Assembly: GCA_954871525.1 (NCBI GenBank)
Contig: OX940871.1
Coordinates: 27,874,586-27,938,585 of the forward strand
Direction of reading: 5' to 3'
Origin: Parietaria judaica
Taxonomy: Eukaryota > Streptophyta > Magnoliopsida > Rosales > Urticaceae
Length of the DNA stretch: 64,000 nt
Shown here: piece by piece, positions 14,706-29,760 of the stretch
How the letters are laid out: each line of letters begins with the position of its first letter
How positions within the stretch are numbered: position 1 is the first letter of the stretch
Notes under the pieces: model-generated
Database searches by the model: none
Told to the model about the DNA's origin: nothing
The model's input: only the letters and a program-made list of their open reading frames with translations
Program-made: the position numbers and the translations under genes

Positions 14706-17700
14706 CATGGAATTTCTCGTCAACAATTTAATCCGTGCATATTTTTGCATGAGAACGCTTGGAATATTAAATTTCCAATGTATAGGCCCTAAAATCATTT
14801 TTTTTATTTGGTTCAAAATTTTAGCTTGTAAACAATGTAAAATAAAGAAATGTTGTTGGAAATGCATTAGCATTTTCTATGGCATTTCTCGTCAACAATT
14901 TAATCCTTGCATATTTTTGCATGAGAACGCTTGTAATATTAAAATTCCAATGTATAAGCCCTAAAATCATTATTTTTTCAATTGGTTCGAAGTTTTAGGT
15001 TGTAAACAATGTAAAATAAAGAAATGTTATAGGAAATGCTATAGCATTTCCTATGGTACAATAAAGAAATGCTACAAGAAATGCTATAGCATTTGCTTTG
15101 GCATTTCTCGTCAACAATTTAATCCTTGAATATTTTTGCATGAGAACGCTTGTAATATTAAAATTCCAATGTATAATCCTTAAATTCTTTATTTTTTCAA
15201 TTGGTTCGAAATTTTATTTTGTAAACAATGTAAAATAAAGAAATGCTATACGAAATGCTATAGCATTTCCTATGGAATTTCTCGTCAACAAGTTAATCCT
15301 TGCATATTTTTGCATGAGAACACCTGTAATATTAAAATTCCAATGTAAAAACCCTAAAATCATTATTTTTTCAATTGGTTCAAAATTTTAGGTTGTAAAC
15401 AATGTAAAATAAAGAAATGCTATAGGAAATGCTATTGCATTTCCTATGGTATTTCTCGTCACCAATTTCATCCTTGCATATTTTTGCATGAGAACGCTTG
15501 TAATATTAAAATTCCAATGTATAAGCCCTAAAATCATTAGTTTTTCAATTGGTTCGAAATTTTAGGTTGAAAACAATGTAAAATTAAGAAATACTATAGA
15601 AAATGCTATAGCATTTCCTATGGCATTTCTCGTCAACAATTTAATCCTTGGATTTTTTTGCCTGAGAACCCTTGTAATATTAAAATTCCAATGTATAAGC
15701 CCTAAAATTATCGAAATTTTAGGTTGTAAACAATGTAAAATAAAGAAATGCTATATGAAATGCTATAGCATTTCCTATATCATCTCTCGTCAAAAATTTA
15801 TTCCTTGCATATTTTTGCATGAGAACGCTTGTAATATTAAAATTCCAATGTATACGCCCTAAAATAATTATTTTTTCAATTGGTTCAAAATTTTAGGTTG
15901 TAAACAATGGAAAATAAAGAAATGCTATAGGAAATGCTATAGCATTTCCTATGGAATTTCTCGTCAACAATTTAATCCATGCATATTTTTGCATGAGAAC
16001 GCTTGTAATAAAAAAATTCTAATGTATAAGCCGTAAAATCATTATTTCTTCAATTGGTTCAAAATTTTAGGTTGTAAACAATGTAAAATAAAGAAATGCT
16101 ATAGGAAATCCTATAGCATTTGCAATGGCATTTTTCGTTAAAAAATTAATCCTTGCATATTTTTGCATGAGAACGCTTGTAATATTAAAAATCCAATGTA
16201 TAAGCCCTTAAATCATTATTTTTTCAATTGGTTCGAAATTTTAAGTTGTAAACAATGTAAAATAAAGAAATTCTATGCATTTCTCGTCGAAAATTTAATC
16301 CTTCAATATTTTTGCATGAGAATGCTTGTAATATTAAAATTCCAATATATAGGCCCTAAAATCATTATTTTTTCAATTGGTTTGAAATTTTAGGTTGTAA
16401 ACAATGTAAAATAAAGAAATTCTATGCATTTCTCATCGAAAATTTAATCATTCAACATTTTTGCCTAAGAACGCTTGTAATATTAAAATTCCAATATATA
16501 GGCCCTAAAATCATTATTTTTACAATTGGTTTGAAATTTTAGGTTGTAAACAATGTAAAATAAAGAAATGCTATAGGAAATTCTATAGCATTTGCTATGG
16601 AATTTCTCGTCAACAATTTAGTCCTTGCATATTTTTGCATGAGAACGCTTGTAATATTAAAATTTCAATGTATATGCCCTAAAATCATTATTTTTTCAAT
16701 TGGTTCGAAATTTTAAGTTGTAAACAATGGAAAATAAAGAAACGATATAGGAAATTCTATAGCATTTCCTATGGTATTTCTCGTCAACAATTTAATCCTT
16801 GCATATTTTTTCATGAGAACGCTTTTAATATTAAAATTCCAATGTATAAGCCCTAAAATCATTAATTTTTTATTTGGTTCGAAATTTTAGGTTGTAAACA
16901 ATGTAAAATAAAGAAATGCTATACGAAATGCTATAGCATTTCCTATATCATTTCTCGTCAATAATTTAATCCTTGCATATTTTTGCATGAGAACACTTGT
17001 AATATTAAAATTCCAATTTATAAGCCCTAAAATCATTATTTTTTCAATTGGTTAGAAATTTTAGGTTGTAAACTATGTAAAATAAAGAAACGATATAGGA
17101 AATTCTATAGCATTTCCTATGGTATTTCTCGTCAACAATTTAATCCTTGCATATTTTTGCATGAGAACGCTTGTAATATTAAAATTCCAATGTATAGGCC
17201 CTATAATCATTATTTTTTCAATTAGTTCGAAATTTTAGGTTGTAAACAATGTAAAATAAAGAAATGCTATAGCATTTCCTATGGCATTTCTCGTCAAAAA
17301 TTTAATCCTTGCATATTTTTGCATGAGAACGCTTGTAATATTAAAAATCCAATGTATAAGCCCTAAAATCATTATTTTTTCAATTGGTTCGAAATTTTAG
17401 GTTGTAAATAATGTAAAATAAAGAAATGCTATAGGAAATGCTATAGCATTTTCTATGGCATTTCTCGTCAACAAATCCTTGCATATTTTTGCATGAGAAC
17501 GCTTGTAATATTGAAATTCATATGTATAAGCCCTAAAATCATTATTTTTTCAATTGGTTCAAAATTTTAGGTTGTAAACAATGTAAGATAAAGAAATGCT
17601 ATAGCGTTTCCTTTGGTATTTCTCGTCAACAATTTAATCCTTGCATATTTTTGCATGAGAACGCTTTTAATATTATAATTCCAATGTATAAGCCGTAAAA

Positions 17701-19261
17701 TCATTATTTTTCAATTGGTTCAAAATTTTAGGTTGTAAACAATGTAAAATAAAGAAATGCTTTAGGAAATGCTATAGCATTTGCTATGGCATTTTTCGTT
17801 AACAAATTAATCCTTGCATATTTTTGCATGAGAACGCTTGTAATATTAAAAATCCAATGTATAAGCCCTTAAATCATTACTTTTTCAATTGGTTCAAAAT
17901 TTTAGGTTGTAAACAATGTGAAATAAAGAAATTCTATGCATTTCTCATCGAAAATTTAATCCTTCAATATTTTTGCATAAAAACGCTTGTAATATTAAAA
18001 TTCCAATATATAGGCCCTAAAATCATTATTTTTTCAATTGGTTTATAATTTTAGGTTGTAAACAATGTAAAATAAAGAAATGCTATAGGATATGCTATAG
18101 CATTACCTATGGCATTTCTCGTCAACAATTTATTCCTTGCATATTTTTGCATGAGAACGCTTGTAATATTAAAAATCCAATGTATAAGCCCTTAAATCAT
18201 TACTTTTTCATTTGGTTCGAAATTTTAGGTTGTAAACAATGTAAAATTAAGAAATACTATAGGAAATTCTATAGCATTTGCTATGACGTTTCTCGTCAAC
18301 AATTTAATCCTTGCATATTTTTGCATCAGAACGCTTGTAATATTAAAATTTCAATGTATAAGCCCTAAAATCATTATTCTTTCAATTGTTTCGAAATTTT
18401 AGGTTGTAAACAATGGAAAATAAAGAAATGCTATAGGAAATGCTATAGCATTTGCTATGGCATTTCTCTTCAACAGTTTAATCCTTGCATATTTTTTCAT
18501 GAGATCACTTGTAATATTAAAATTCCAATGTATAAGCCCTAAAATCATTATTTCTTCATTTGGTTCGAAATTTTAGGTCGTAAACAATGTAAAATAAAGA
18601 AATGCTATAGGAAATGCTATTGCATTTGCTATAGCATTTCTCGTCAACAATTTAATCCTTGCATATTTTTGCTTGAGAACGCTTGTAATATTAAAATTCA
18701 AATCTATAAGCCCTAAAATCATTATTTTTTCAATTTGTTCAAAACTTTAGGTTGTAAATAATGTAAAATAAAGAAATGCTAAAGTAAATGCTATAGCATT
18801 TCCTATCGCGATTCTAGTCAACAATTTAATCCTTGTATATTTTTGCATGAGAACGCTTGTAATATAAAAATTCCAATGTATAAGCCCTAAAATTATTATT
18901 TTTTCAATTGGTTCGAACTTTTAGGTTGTAAACAATGTAAAATAAAGAAATGCTATACGAAATGCTATAGAACTTTCTATGGCATTTCTCCTCAACAATT
19001 TAATCTTTGCATATATTTGCATGAGAACACTGGTAATATTAAAATTCCAATGTATAAGCCCTAAAACAATTATTTTTTCAATTGGTTCGAAATTTTAGCT
19101 TGTAAACAATGTAAAAGAAAGAAATGCAATAGGAAATGCTATAGCATTTGCTATGGAATTTCTCGTCAACAATTTAATCCTTGCATATTTTTGCATGAGA
19201 ACGCTTGTAATATTAAAATTCCAATGTATAAGCCCGAAAATTATTATTTTTACAATTGGTT
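14706..19261 (+). repeat. Diverged monomers without clear higher-order period
   Basis: Satellite monomers of orientation A with more individual variation than neighbouring blocks. It includes one over-long monomer at 14,996-15,214 and short monomers whose palindromic module is cut to about CTATGCATTTCTC (near 16,270, 16,425 and 17,935). The short-module type recurs with CGAAAATTTAATCCTTCAATATTTTTGC, which hints at spread of one variant by local duplication. I see nothing other than satellite. Confidence 0.85.
14996..15214 (+). repeat. Over-long 219-bp satellite monomer
   Basis: The TAGGTTG-equivalent markers are at 14,996 and 15,215, 219 bp apart instead of 174. The extra ~45 bp is a second copy of the palindromic module. 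After GCATTTCCTATGG the sequence jumps back to TACAATAAAGAAATGC and runs through a second, slightly different palindrome before CTCGTCAACAATTT. It looks like a slippage or unequal-exchange event inside the palindrome. Confidence 0.8.
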
Positions 19262-22200
19262 CGAAATTTTAGGTTGTAAACAATGTAAAATAAAGAAATG
19301 CTAAAGGAAATTCTATAGCATTTTCTATCGCATTTCTCGTCAACAATTTAATCCTTGTTTAGTTTTGCATGAGAACGCTTGTAATATTAAAATTCCAATG
19401 TATAAGCCCTAAAATCATTATTTTTTCATTTGGTTCAAAATTTTAGGTTGTAAACAATGTAAAATAAAAAAATGCTATACGAAATGCTATAGCATTTCCT
19501 ATGGAATTTCTCGTCAACAATTTAATCCTTGCATATTTTTGCATGAGAACGGTTGTAATATTAAAATTCCAATGTATAAGCCCTAAAGTCATTATTTTTT
19601 CATTTGGTTTGAAGTTTTAGGTTGTAAACAATGTATAATAATGAAATGCTATACGAAATGCTATAGCATTTCCTATAGCATTTCTCGTCAACAATTTATT
19701 CCTTGCTTATTTTTTCATGAGAACGCTTGTAATATTAAAAATTCCAATGTATAAGCCCTAAAATCATTATTTTTTCAATTGGTTCGAAATTTTAGGTTTT
19801 AAACAATGGAAAATAAAGAAATGCTATAGGAAATGCTATAGCATTTCCTATGACATTTCTCTTCAACAATTTAATCCATGCATATTTTTGCATGAGAACG
19901 CTTGTAATATTAAAATTCCAATGTATAAGCCCTAAAATCATTATTTTTTCAATTGGTTCGAAATTTTAGGTTGTAAACAATGTAAAATAAAGAAATGCTA
20001 TGCTTTTCTCGTCGAAAATTTAATCCTTGCATTTTTTTGCATGAGAACGCTTGTAATATTAAAATTCCAATGTATAGGCCCTAAAATCATTATTTTTTCA
20101 TTTGGTTCGAAATTTTAGGTTGTAAACAATGTAAAATAAACAAATGCTATAGGAAATGCTATAGCATTACCTATGGCATTTCTCGTCAACAATTTAATCC
20201 TTGCATATTTTTGCATGAGAACGCTTGTTATATTAAAAATCCAATGTACAAGCCCTTAAATCATTATTTTTTCAATTGGTTCGAAATTTTAGGTTGTAAA
20301 CAATGTAAAATAAAGAAATGCCATAGGAAATTCTATAGCATTTGCTATGGCCTTTCTCATCAACAAATTAATCCTTGCATATTTTTGCATGAGAACGCTT
20401 GTAATATTAAAAATCCAATGTATAAGCCCTAAAATCATTATTTTTTCAATTGGTTTGAAATTTTAAGTTGTAAGCAATGGAAAATAAAGAAAAGCTATAG
20501 GAAATGCTATAGCATTTGCTATGGCATTTCTCGTCAAAAATTTAATCCTTGCATATTTTTGCATGAGAACGCTTGTAATATTAAAATTCCAATGTATAAG
20601 CCCTAAAATCATTATTTTTTCATTTGGTTCGAAATTTTAGGTTGTAAACAATGTAAAATAAAGAAATGCTATACGAAATGCTATAGCATTTCCTATTTCA
20701 TTTCTCGTCAACAATTTAATCCTTACTTATTTTTTCATTAGAACGCTTATAATATTAAAATTTCAATGTATAAACCCTAAAATCATTATTTTTTCAAATG
20801 GTTTGAAATTTTAGGTTGTAAACAATGTAAAATAAAGAAATGCTATTGCATTTCCTATGGCATTTCTCTTCAACAATTTAATCCTTGCATATTTTTGCAT
20901 GAGAACGCTTGTAATATTAGAAATCCAATGTATAAGCCCTAAAATCATTATTTTTTCAATTGGTTCGAAATTTTAGGTTGTAAACAATGTAAAATAAAGA
21001 AATTCTATAGAAAATTCTATAGCAATTTCTATGGCACTTCTCGTCAACAATTTAATCCTTGCATATTTTTGAATGAGAACGCTTGTAATATTAAAATTCC
21101 AATGTATAAGCCCTAAAATCATTATTTTTCATTTGGTTCGAAATTTTAGGTTGTAAACAATGTAAAATAAAGAAATGCTAAAGGAAATTCTATAGCATTT
21201 TCTATCGCATTTCTCGTCAACAATTTAATCCTTGTTTAGTTTTGCATGAGAACGCTTGTAATATTAAAATTCCAATGTATAAGCCCTAAAATCATTATTT
21301 TTTCATTTGGTTCAAAATTTTAGGTTGTAAACAATGTAAAATAAAAAAATGCTATACGAAATGCTATAGCATTTCCTATGGAATTTCTCGTCAACAATTT
21401 AATCCTTGCATATTTTTGCATGAGAACGGTTGTAATATTAAAATTCCAATGTATAAGCCCTAAAGTCATTATTTTTTCATTTGGTTTGAAGTTTTAGGTT
21501 GTAAACAATGTATAATAATGAAATGCTATACGAAATGCTATAGCATTTCCTATAGCATTTCTCGTCAACAATTTATTCCTTGCTTATTTTTTCATGAGAA
21601 CGCTTGTAATATTAAAAATTCCAATGTATAAGCCCTAAAATCATTATTTTTTCAATTGGTTCGAAATTTTAGGTTTTAAACAATGGAAAATAAAGAAATG
21701 CTATAGGAAATGCTATAGCATTTCCTATGACATTTCTCTTCAACAATTTAATCCATGCATATTTTTGCATGAGAACGCTTGTAATATTAAAATTCCAATG
21801 TATAAGCCCTAAAATCATTATTTTTTCAATTGGTTCGAAATTTTAGGTTGTAAACAATGTAAAATAAAGAAATGCTATGCTTTTCTCGTCGAAAATTTAA
21901 TCCTTGCATTTTTTTGCATGAGAACGCTTGTAATATTAAAATTCCAATGTATAGGCCCTAAAATCATTATTTTTTCATTTGGTTCGAAATTTTAGGTTGT
22001 AAACAATGTAAAATAAACAAATGCTATAGGAAATGCTATAGCATTACCTATGGCATTTCTCGTCAACAATTTAATCCTTGCATATTTTTGCATGAGAACG
22101 CTTGTTATATTAAAAATCCAATGTACAAGCCCTTAAATCATTATTTTTTCAATTGGTTCGAAATTTTAGGTTGTAAACAATGTAAAATAAAGAAATGCCA

Positions 22201-23025
22201 TAGGAAATTCTATAGCATTTGCTATGGCCTTTCTCATCAACAAATTAATCCTTGCATATTTTTGCATGAGAACGCTTGTAATATTAAAAATCCAATGTAT
22301 AAGCCCTAAAATCATTATTTTTTCAATTGGTTTGAAATTTTAAGTTGTAAGCAATGGAAAATAAAGAAAAGCTATAGGAAATGCTATAGCATTTGCTATG
22401 GCATTTCTCGTCAAAAATTTAATCCTTGCATATTTTTGCATGAGAACGCTTGTAATATTAAAATTCCAATGTATAAGCCCTAAAATCATTATTTTTTCAT
22501 TTGGTTCGAAATTTTAGGTTGTAAACAATGTAAAATAAAGAAATGCTATACGAAATGCTATAGCATTTCCTATTTCATTTCTCGTCAACAATTTAATCCT
22601 TACTTATTTTTTCATTAGAACGCTTATAATATTAAAATTTCAATGTATAAACCCTAAAATCATTATTTTTTCAAATGGTTTGAAATTTTAGGTTGTAAAC
22701 AATGTAAAATAAAGAAATGCTATTGCATTTCCTATGGCATTTCTCTTCAACAATTTAATCCTTGCATATTTTTGCATGAGAACGCTTGTAATATTAGAAA
22801 TCCAATGTATAAGCCCTAAAATCATTATTTTTTCAATTGGTTCGAAATTTTAGGTTGTAAACAATGTAAAATAAAGAAATTCTATAGAAAATTCTATAGC
22901 AATTTCTATGGCACTTCTCGTCAACAATTTAATCCTTGCATATTTTTGAATGAGAACGCTTGTAATATTAAAATTCCAATGTATAAGCCCTAAAATCATT
23001 ATTTTTCATTTGGTCCGAAATTTTA
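19262..23025 (+). repeat. Tandem duplication of an 11-monomer block (1877 bp)
   Basis: The block from about 19,262 to 21,138 is repeated immediately as 21,139 to about 23,025. The diagnostic CTAAAGGAAATTC is at 19,301 and 21,178. The first copy contains eleven monomers, counted by the GCATGAGAACG segment. Rare variants (CTTGTTTAGTTTTGC, GAACGGTTGTAAT, CCTTACTTATTTTTTC) appear once per copy in the same order. I noticed no clear differences between copies until the end, where TGGTTCG becomes TGGTCCG. This is one of the youngest events in the left array. Confidence 0.9.
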
Positions 23026-24299
23026 GGTTCAAAAAAATGTAAAATAAAGAAATGCTATACGAAATGCTATAGCATTTCCTATATCATTTCACGTCAACAA
23101 TTTAATCCTTGCTTGTTTTTTCATGAGAACGCTTGTAATATTAAAATTCCAATGTATAAACCCTAAAATCATTATTTTTTCAATTGGTTCGAAATTTTAG
23201 GTTGTAAACAATGTAAAATAAAGAAATGCTATAGGAAATGCTAATGCATTTCCTATGGCATTTCTCGTCACCAATTTAATCCTTGCATATTTTTGCATGA
23301 GAACGCTTGTAATATTAAAATTCCAATGTATAAGCCCTAAAATCATTATTTTTTCAATTGGTTCCAAATTTTAGGTTGAAAACAATGTAAAATAAAGAAA
23401 TGCTATACGAAATGCTATAGCATTTCCTATGGCATTTCTCGTCAACAATTTATTCCTTGGATTTTTTTGCATGAGAACGCTTGTAATATTAAAATTCCAA
23501 TGTATAAGTCCTAAAATCAATATTTTTTCATTTGGTTTGAAATTTTAGGTTGTAAACAATGTAAAATAAAGAAATGCTATAGGAAATTCTATAGCATTTC
23601 CTATGGCATTTCATGTCAACAATTTAGTCCTTGCATATTTTTGCATGAGAACGCTTGTAATATTAAAAATCCATTATATAAGCCCTAAAATCATTATTTT
23701 ATCAATTGGTTAGAAATTTTAGGTTGTAAACAATGTAAAATAAATAAATGCTATAGGAAATGCTATAGCATTTGCTATGGCATTTCTCGTCAACAATTTA
23801 ATCCTTGGATTTTTTTTGCATGAGAACGCTTGTAATATTAAAATTCCAATGTATAAGCCCTAAAATCATTATTTTTTCATTTGGTTCGAAATTTTAGGTT
23901 GTAAACAATGTAAAATAAAGAAATGCTATACGAAATGCTATAGCATTTCCTATATCATCTCTCGTCAACAATTTAATCCTTGCTTATTTTTTCATGAGAA
24001 CGCTTGTAATATTAAAATTCCAATGTATAAGCCCTAAAATCATTATTTTTTCATTTGGTTCGAAATTTTAGGTTGTAAACAATGTAAAATAAAGAAATAC
24101 TATAAGAAATGCTATAGCATTTGCTATGGCATTTCTCTTCAACAATTTAATCCTTGCATATTTTTGCATGAGAACGCTTGTAATATTAAAATTCCAATGT
24201 ATAAACCTTAAATTCATTATTTTTTCAATTGGTTCGAAATTTTAGGTTGTAAACAATGTAAAATAAAGAAATGCTATACGAAATGCTATAGCATTTCTT
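23026..24299 (+). repeat. Irregular satellite monomers between higher-order blocks
   Basis: About seven monomers of orientation A joining the 1877-bp duplication to the 1916-bp repeat. They carry variants such as CCTATATCATTTC and CTTGGATTTTTTTTGC, which also appear in the later blocks and may be their source. Nothing but satellite is present. Confidence 0.8.
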
Positions 24300-27200
24300 A
24301 TGGCATTTCTCGTCAACAATTTAATCCTTGCATTTTTTTTCATGAGAACGCTTGTAATATATAAATTCCAATGTATAAGCCGTAAAATCATTATTTTTTC
24401 ATTTGGTTAGAAATTTTAGGTTGTAAACAATGTAAAATAAAGAAATGCTATACGAAATGCTATAGCATTTCCTATGGCATTTCTCGTCAACAATTTAATC
24501 CTTGCATTTTTTTTTCATGAGAACGCTTGTAATTTTAAAATTCCAATGTATAAGCCCTAAAATCGTTATTTTTTCAATTGGTTAGAAATTTTAGGTTGTA
24601 AACAATGGAAAATAAAGAAATGCTATAGAAAATGCTATAGTATTTCCTATGGCATTTTTGGTTAACAAATTAATCCTTGCATATTTTTGCATGAGAACGC
24701 TTGTAATATTAAAATTCCAGTGTATAAGCCCTAAAATCATTATTTTTTCAATTGGTTCGAAATTTTAGGTTGTAAACAATGTAAAATAAAGAAATGCTAT
24801 AGGAAATGCTATATCCTTTGCTATGGAATTTCTCGTCAATAATTTGATCCTTGCATATTTTTGCATGAGAACGCTTGTAATATTATAATTCCAATGTATA
24901 AGCCCTAAAATCATTATTTTTTCATTTGGTTCGAAATTTTAGGCTGTAAATAATGTAAAATAAAGAAATTCTATACGAAATGCTATAGCATTTCCTATGG
25001 CATTTCTCGACAACAATTTAATCCTTGCATATTTTTTCATGAGAACGCTTGTAATATTAAAATTCCAATGTATAAGCCCTAAAATCATTATTTTTTCAAT
25101 TGGTTTGAAATTTTAGGTTGTAAACAATGGAAAATAAAGTAATGCTATAGGAAATTCTATAGCATTTGCTATGGCATTTCTCGTCAACAATTTAATCCTT
25201 CCATATTTTTGCATGAGAACGCTTGTAATATTAAAATTCCAATGTATAGGCCTTAAAATCATTATTTTTTCAATTAGTTCGAAATTTTAGGTTGTAAACA
25301 ATGTAAAATAAAGAAATGCTATAGGAAATGCTATAGCATTTCCTATGGCATTTATCGTCAACAATTTATTCCTCGCATATTTTTGCATGAGAACGCTTGT
25401 AATATTAAAATTCCAATGTATAAGCCCTAAAATCATTATTTTTTCAATTGGTTCGAAATTTTAGGTTGAAAACAATGTAAAATAAAGAAATACTATAGGA
25501 AATGCTATAGCATTTCCTATGGGATTTTTCTTCAACAATTTATTCCTTGCATATTTTTGCATGAGAACGCTTGTAATATTAAAAATCCAATATATAAGCC
25601 CTAAAATAATTATTTTTTCAATTGGTTCGAAATTTTAGGTTGTAAACAATGTAAAATAAAGAAATGCTATAGGAAATGCTATAGCATTCGCTATGGCATT
25701 TCTCGTCAACAATTTAATCCTTGGAATTTTTTTTGCATGAGAACGCTTGTAATATTAAAATTCCAATGTATAAGCCCTAAAATCATTATTTTTTCATTTG
25801 GTTCGAAATTTTAGGTTGTAAACAATGTAAAATAAAGAAATGCTATACGAAATGCTATAGCATTTCCTATACCATCTCTCGTCAACAATTTAATCCTTGC
25901 TTATTTTTTTATGAGAACGCTTGTAATATTAAAATTCCAATGTATAAGCCCTAAAATCATTATTTTTTCATTTGGTTTGAAATTTTAGGTTGTAAACAAT
26001 GTAAAATAAAGAAATTCTATAGGAAATGCTATTGCATTTCCTATGGCATTTCTCTTCAACAATTTAATCCTTGCATATTTTTGCATGAGAACGCTTGTAA
26101 TATTAGAAATCCAATGTATAAGCCCTAAAATCATTATTTTTTCAATTGGTTCGAAATTTTAGGTTGTAAACAATGTAAAATAAAGAAATGCTATACGAAA
26201 TGCTATAGCATTTCCTATGGCATTTCTCGTCAACAATTTAATCCTTGCATTTTTTTTTCATGAGAACGCTTGTAATATTAAAATTCCAATGTATAAGCCC
26301 TAAAATCATTATTTTTTCAATTGGTTAGAAATTTCAGGTTGTAAACAATGGAAAATAAAGAAATGCTATAGGAAATGCTATAGCATTTCCTATGGCATTT
26401 CTCGTCAACAATTTAATCCATGCATATTTTTGCATGAGAACGCTTGTAATATTAAAATTCTAATGTATAAGCCGTAAAATCATTATTTTTTCAATTGGTA
26501 CGAAATTTTAGGTTGTAAACAATTTAAAATAAAGAAATGCTATAGGAATTGTTATAACATTTGCTATGGCATTTTTGGTTAACAAATTAATCCTTGCATA
26601 TTTTTGCATGAGAACGCTTGTAATATTAAAATTCCAGTGTATAAGCCCTAAAATCATTTTTTTTCAATTGGTCCGAAATTTTAGGTTGTAAACAATGTAA
26701 AATACAGAAATGCTATAGGAAATGCTATATCCTTTGCTATGGAATTTCTCGTCAACAATTCGATCCTTGCATATTTTTGCATGAGAACGCTTGTAATATT
26801 ATAATTCCAATGTATAAGCCCTAAAATAATTATTTTTTCATTTGGTTCGAAATTTTAGATTGTAAATAATGTAAAATAAAGAAATTCTAAACAATATGGT
26901 ATAGCATTTACTATGGCATTTCTCGTCAACAATTTAATCCTTGCATATTTTTTCATGAGAACGCTTGTAATATTAAAATTCCAATGTATAAGCCCTAAAA
27001 TCATTATTTTTTCAATTGGTTTGAAATTTTAGGTTGTAAACAATGGAAAATAAAGTAATGCTATAGGAAATTCTATAGCATTTGCTATGGCATTTCTCGT
27101 CAACAATTTAATCCTTCCATATTTTTGCATGAGAACGCTTGTAATATTAAAATTCCAATGTATAGGCCTTAAAATCATTATTTTTTCAATTAGTTCGAAA

Positions 27201-29760
27201 TTTTAGGTTGTAAACAATGTAAAATAAAGAAATGCTATAGGAAATGCTATAGCATTTCCTATGGCATTTATCGTCAACAATTTATTCCTTGCATATTTTT
27301 GCATGAGAACGCTTGTAATATTAAAATTCCAATGTATAAGCCCTAAAATCATTATTTTTTCAATTGGTTCGAAATTTTAGGTTGAAAACAATGTAAAATA
27401 AAGAAATACTATAGGAAATGCTATAGCATTTCCTATGGGATTTCTCTTCAACAATTTATTCCTTGCATATTTTTGCATGAGAACGCTTGTAATATTAAAA
27501 ATCCAATATATAAGCCCTAAAATAATTATTTTTTCAATTGGTTCGAAATTTTAGGTTGTAAACAATGTAAAATAAAGAAATGCTATAGGAAATGCTATAG
27601 CATTCGCTATGGCATTTCTCGTCAACAATTTAATCCTTGGAATTTTTTTTGCATGAGAACGCTTGTAATATTAAAATTCCAATGTATAAGCCCTAAAATC
27701 ATTATTTTTTCATTTGGTTCGAAATTTTAGGTTGTAAACAATGTAAAATAAAGAAATGCTATACGAAATGCTATAGCATTTCCTATACCATCTCTCGTCA
27801 ACAATTTAATCCTTGCTTATTTTTTTATGAGAACGCTTGTAATATTAAAATTCCAATGTATAAGCCCTAAAATCATTATTTTTTCATTTGGTTTGAAATT
27901 TTAGGTTGTAAACAATGTAAAATAAAGAAATTCTATAGGAAATGCTATTGCATTTCCTATGGCATTTCTCTTCAACAATTTAATCCTTGCATATTTTTGC
28001 ATGAGAACGCTTGTAATATTAGAAATCCAATGTATAAGCCCTAAAATCATTATTTTTTCAATTGGTTCGAAATTTTAGGTTGTAAACAATGTAAAATAAA
28101 GAAATGCTATACGAAATGCTATAGCATTTCCTATGGCATTTCTCGTCAACAATTTAATCCTTGCATTTTTTTTTCATGAGAACGCTTGTAATATTAAAAT
28201 TCCAATGTATAAGCCCTAAAATCATTATTTTTTCAATTGGTTAGAAATTTCAGGTTGTAAACAATGGAAAATAAAGAAATGCTATAGGAAATGCTATAGC
28301 ATTTCCTATGGCATTTCTCGTCAACAATTTAATCCATGCATATTTTTGCATGAGAACGCTTGTAATATTAAAATTCTAATGTATAAGCCGTAAAATCATT
28401 ATTTTTTCAATTGGTACGAAATTTTAGGTTGTAAACAATGTAAAATAAAGAAATGCTATAGGAATTGTTATAACATTTGCTATGGCATTTTTGGTTAACA
28501 AATTAATCCTTGCATATTTTTGCATGAGAACGCTTGTAATATTAAAATTCCAGTGTATAAGCCCTAAAATCATTTTTTTTCAATTGGTCCGAAATTTTAG
28601 GTTGTAAACAATGTAAAATAAAGAAATGCTATAGGAAATGCTATATCCTTTGCTATGGAATTTCTCGTCAACAATTCGATCCTTGCATATTTTTGCATGA
28701 CGCTTGTACTATTATAATTCCAATGTATAAGCCCTAAAATCATTATTTTTTCATTTGGTTCGAAATTTTAGATTTTAAATAATGTAAAATAAAGAAATTC
28801 TAAACGAAATGGTATAGCATTTACTATGGCATTTCTCGTCAACAATTTAATCCTTGCATATTTTTTCATGAGAACGCTTGTAATATTAAAATTCCAATGT
28901 ATAAGCCCTAAAATCATTATTTTTTCAATTGGTTTGAAATTTTAGGTTGTAAACAATGGAAAATAAAGTAATGCTATAGGAAATGCTATAGCATTTGCTA
29001 TGGCATTTCTCGTCAACAATTTAATCCTTCCATATTTTTGCATGAGAACGCTTGTAATATTAAAATTCCAATGTATAGGCCTTAAAATCATTATTTTTTC
29101 AATTAGTTCGAAATTTTAGGTTGTAAACAATGTAAAATAAAGAAATGCTATAGGAAATGCTATAGCATTTCCTATGGCATTTATCGTCAACAATTTATTC
29201 CTTGCATATTTTTGCATGAGAACGCTTGTAATATTAAAATTCCAATGTATAAGCCCTAAAATCATTATTTTTTCAATTGGTTCGAAATTTAAGGTTAAAA
29301 CAATGTAAAATAAAGAAATACTATAGGAAATGCTATAGCATTTCCTATGGGATTTCTCGTCAACAATTTATTCCTTGCATATTTTTGCATGAGAACGCTT
29401 GTAATATTAAAAATCCAATATATAAGCCCTAAAATAATTATTTTTTCAATTGGTTTGAAATTTTAGGTTGTAAACAATGTAAAATAAAGAAATTCTATAG
29501 GAAATGCTATAGCATTTGCTATGGCATTTCTCGTCAACATCTTAATCCTTGGAATTTTTTTTTGCATGAGAACGCTTGTAATATTAAAATTCCAATGTAT
29601 AAGCCCTAAAATCATTATTTTTTCATTTGGTTCAAAATTTTAGGTTGTAAACAATGTAAAATAAAGAAATGCTATACGAAATGCTATAGCATTTCCTATA
29701 CCATCTCTCGTCAACAATTTAATCCTTGCTTATTTTTTCATGAGAACGCTTGTAATATTA
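24300..29760 (+). repeat. Higher-order repeat, ~1916-bp period, ~2.8 copies
   Basis: Three successive copies of an 11-monomer block. The AATTCCAGTGTATAA variant falls at 24,720, 26,637 and 28,553 (last base of CCAG), and the AGGCCTTAAAATC variant at 25,249, 27,165 and 29,079. Steps are 1914-1917 bp. Other shared markers are TTGCATTTTTTTTTCATGAG, CTATATCCTTTGC and CTTGGAATTTTTTTTGC. Copies differ by single-base changes and homopolymer-length changes, plus a six-base loss in the GCATGAGAACG segment near 28,698. The third copy breaks off near 29,760. Confidence 0.88.
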
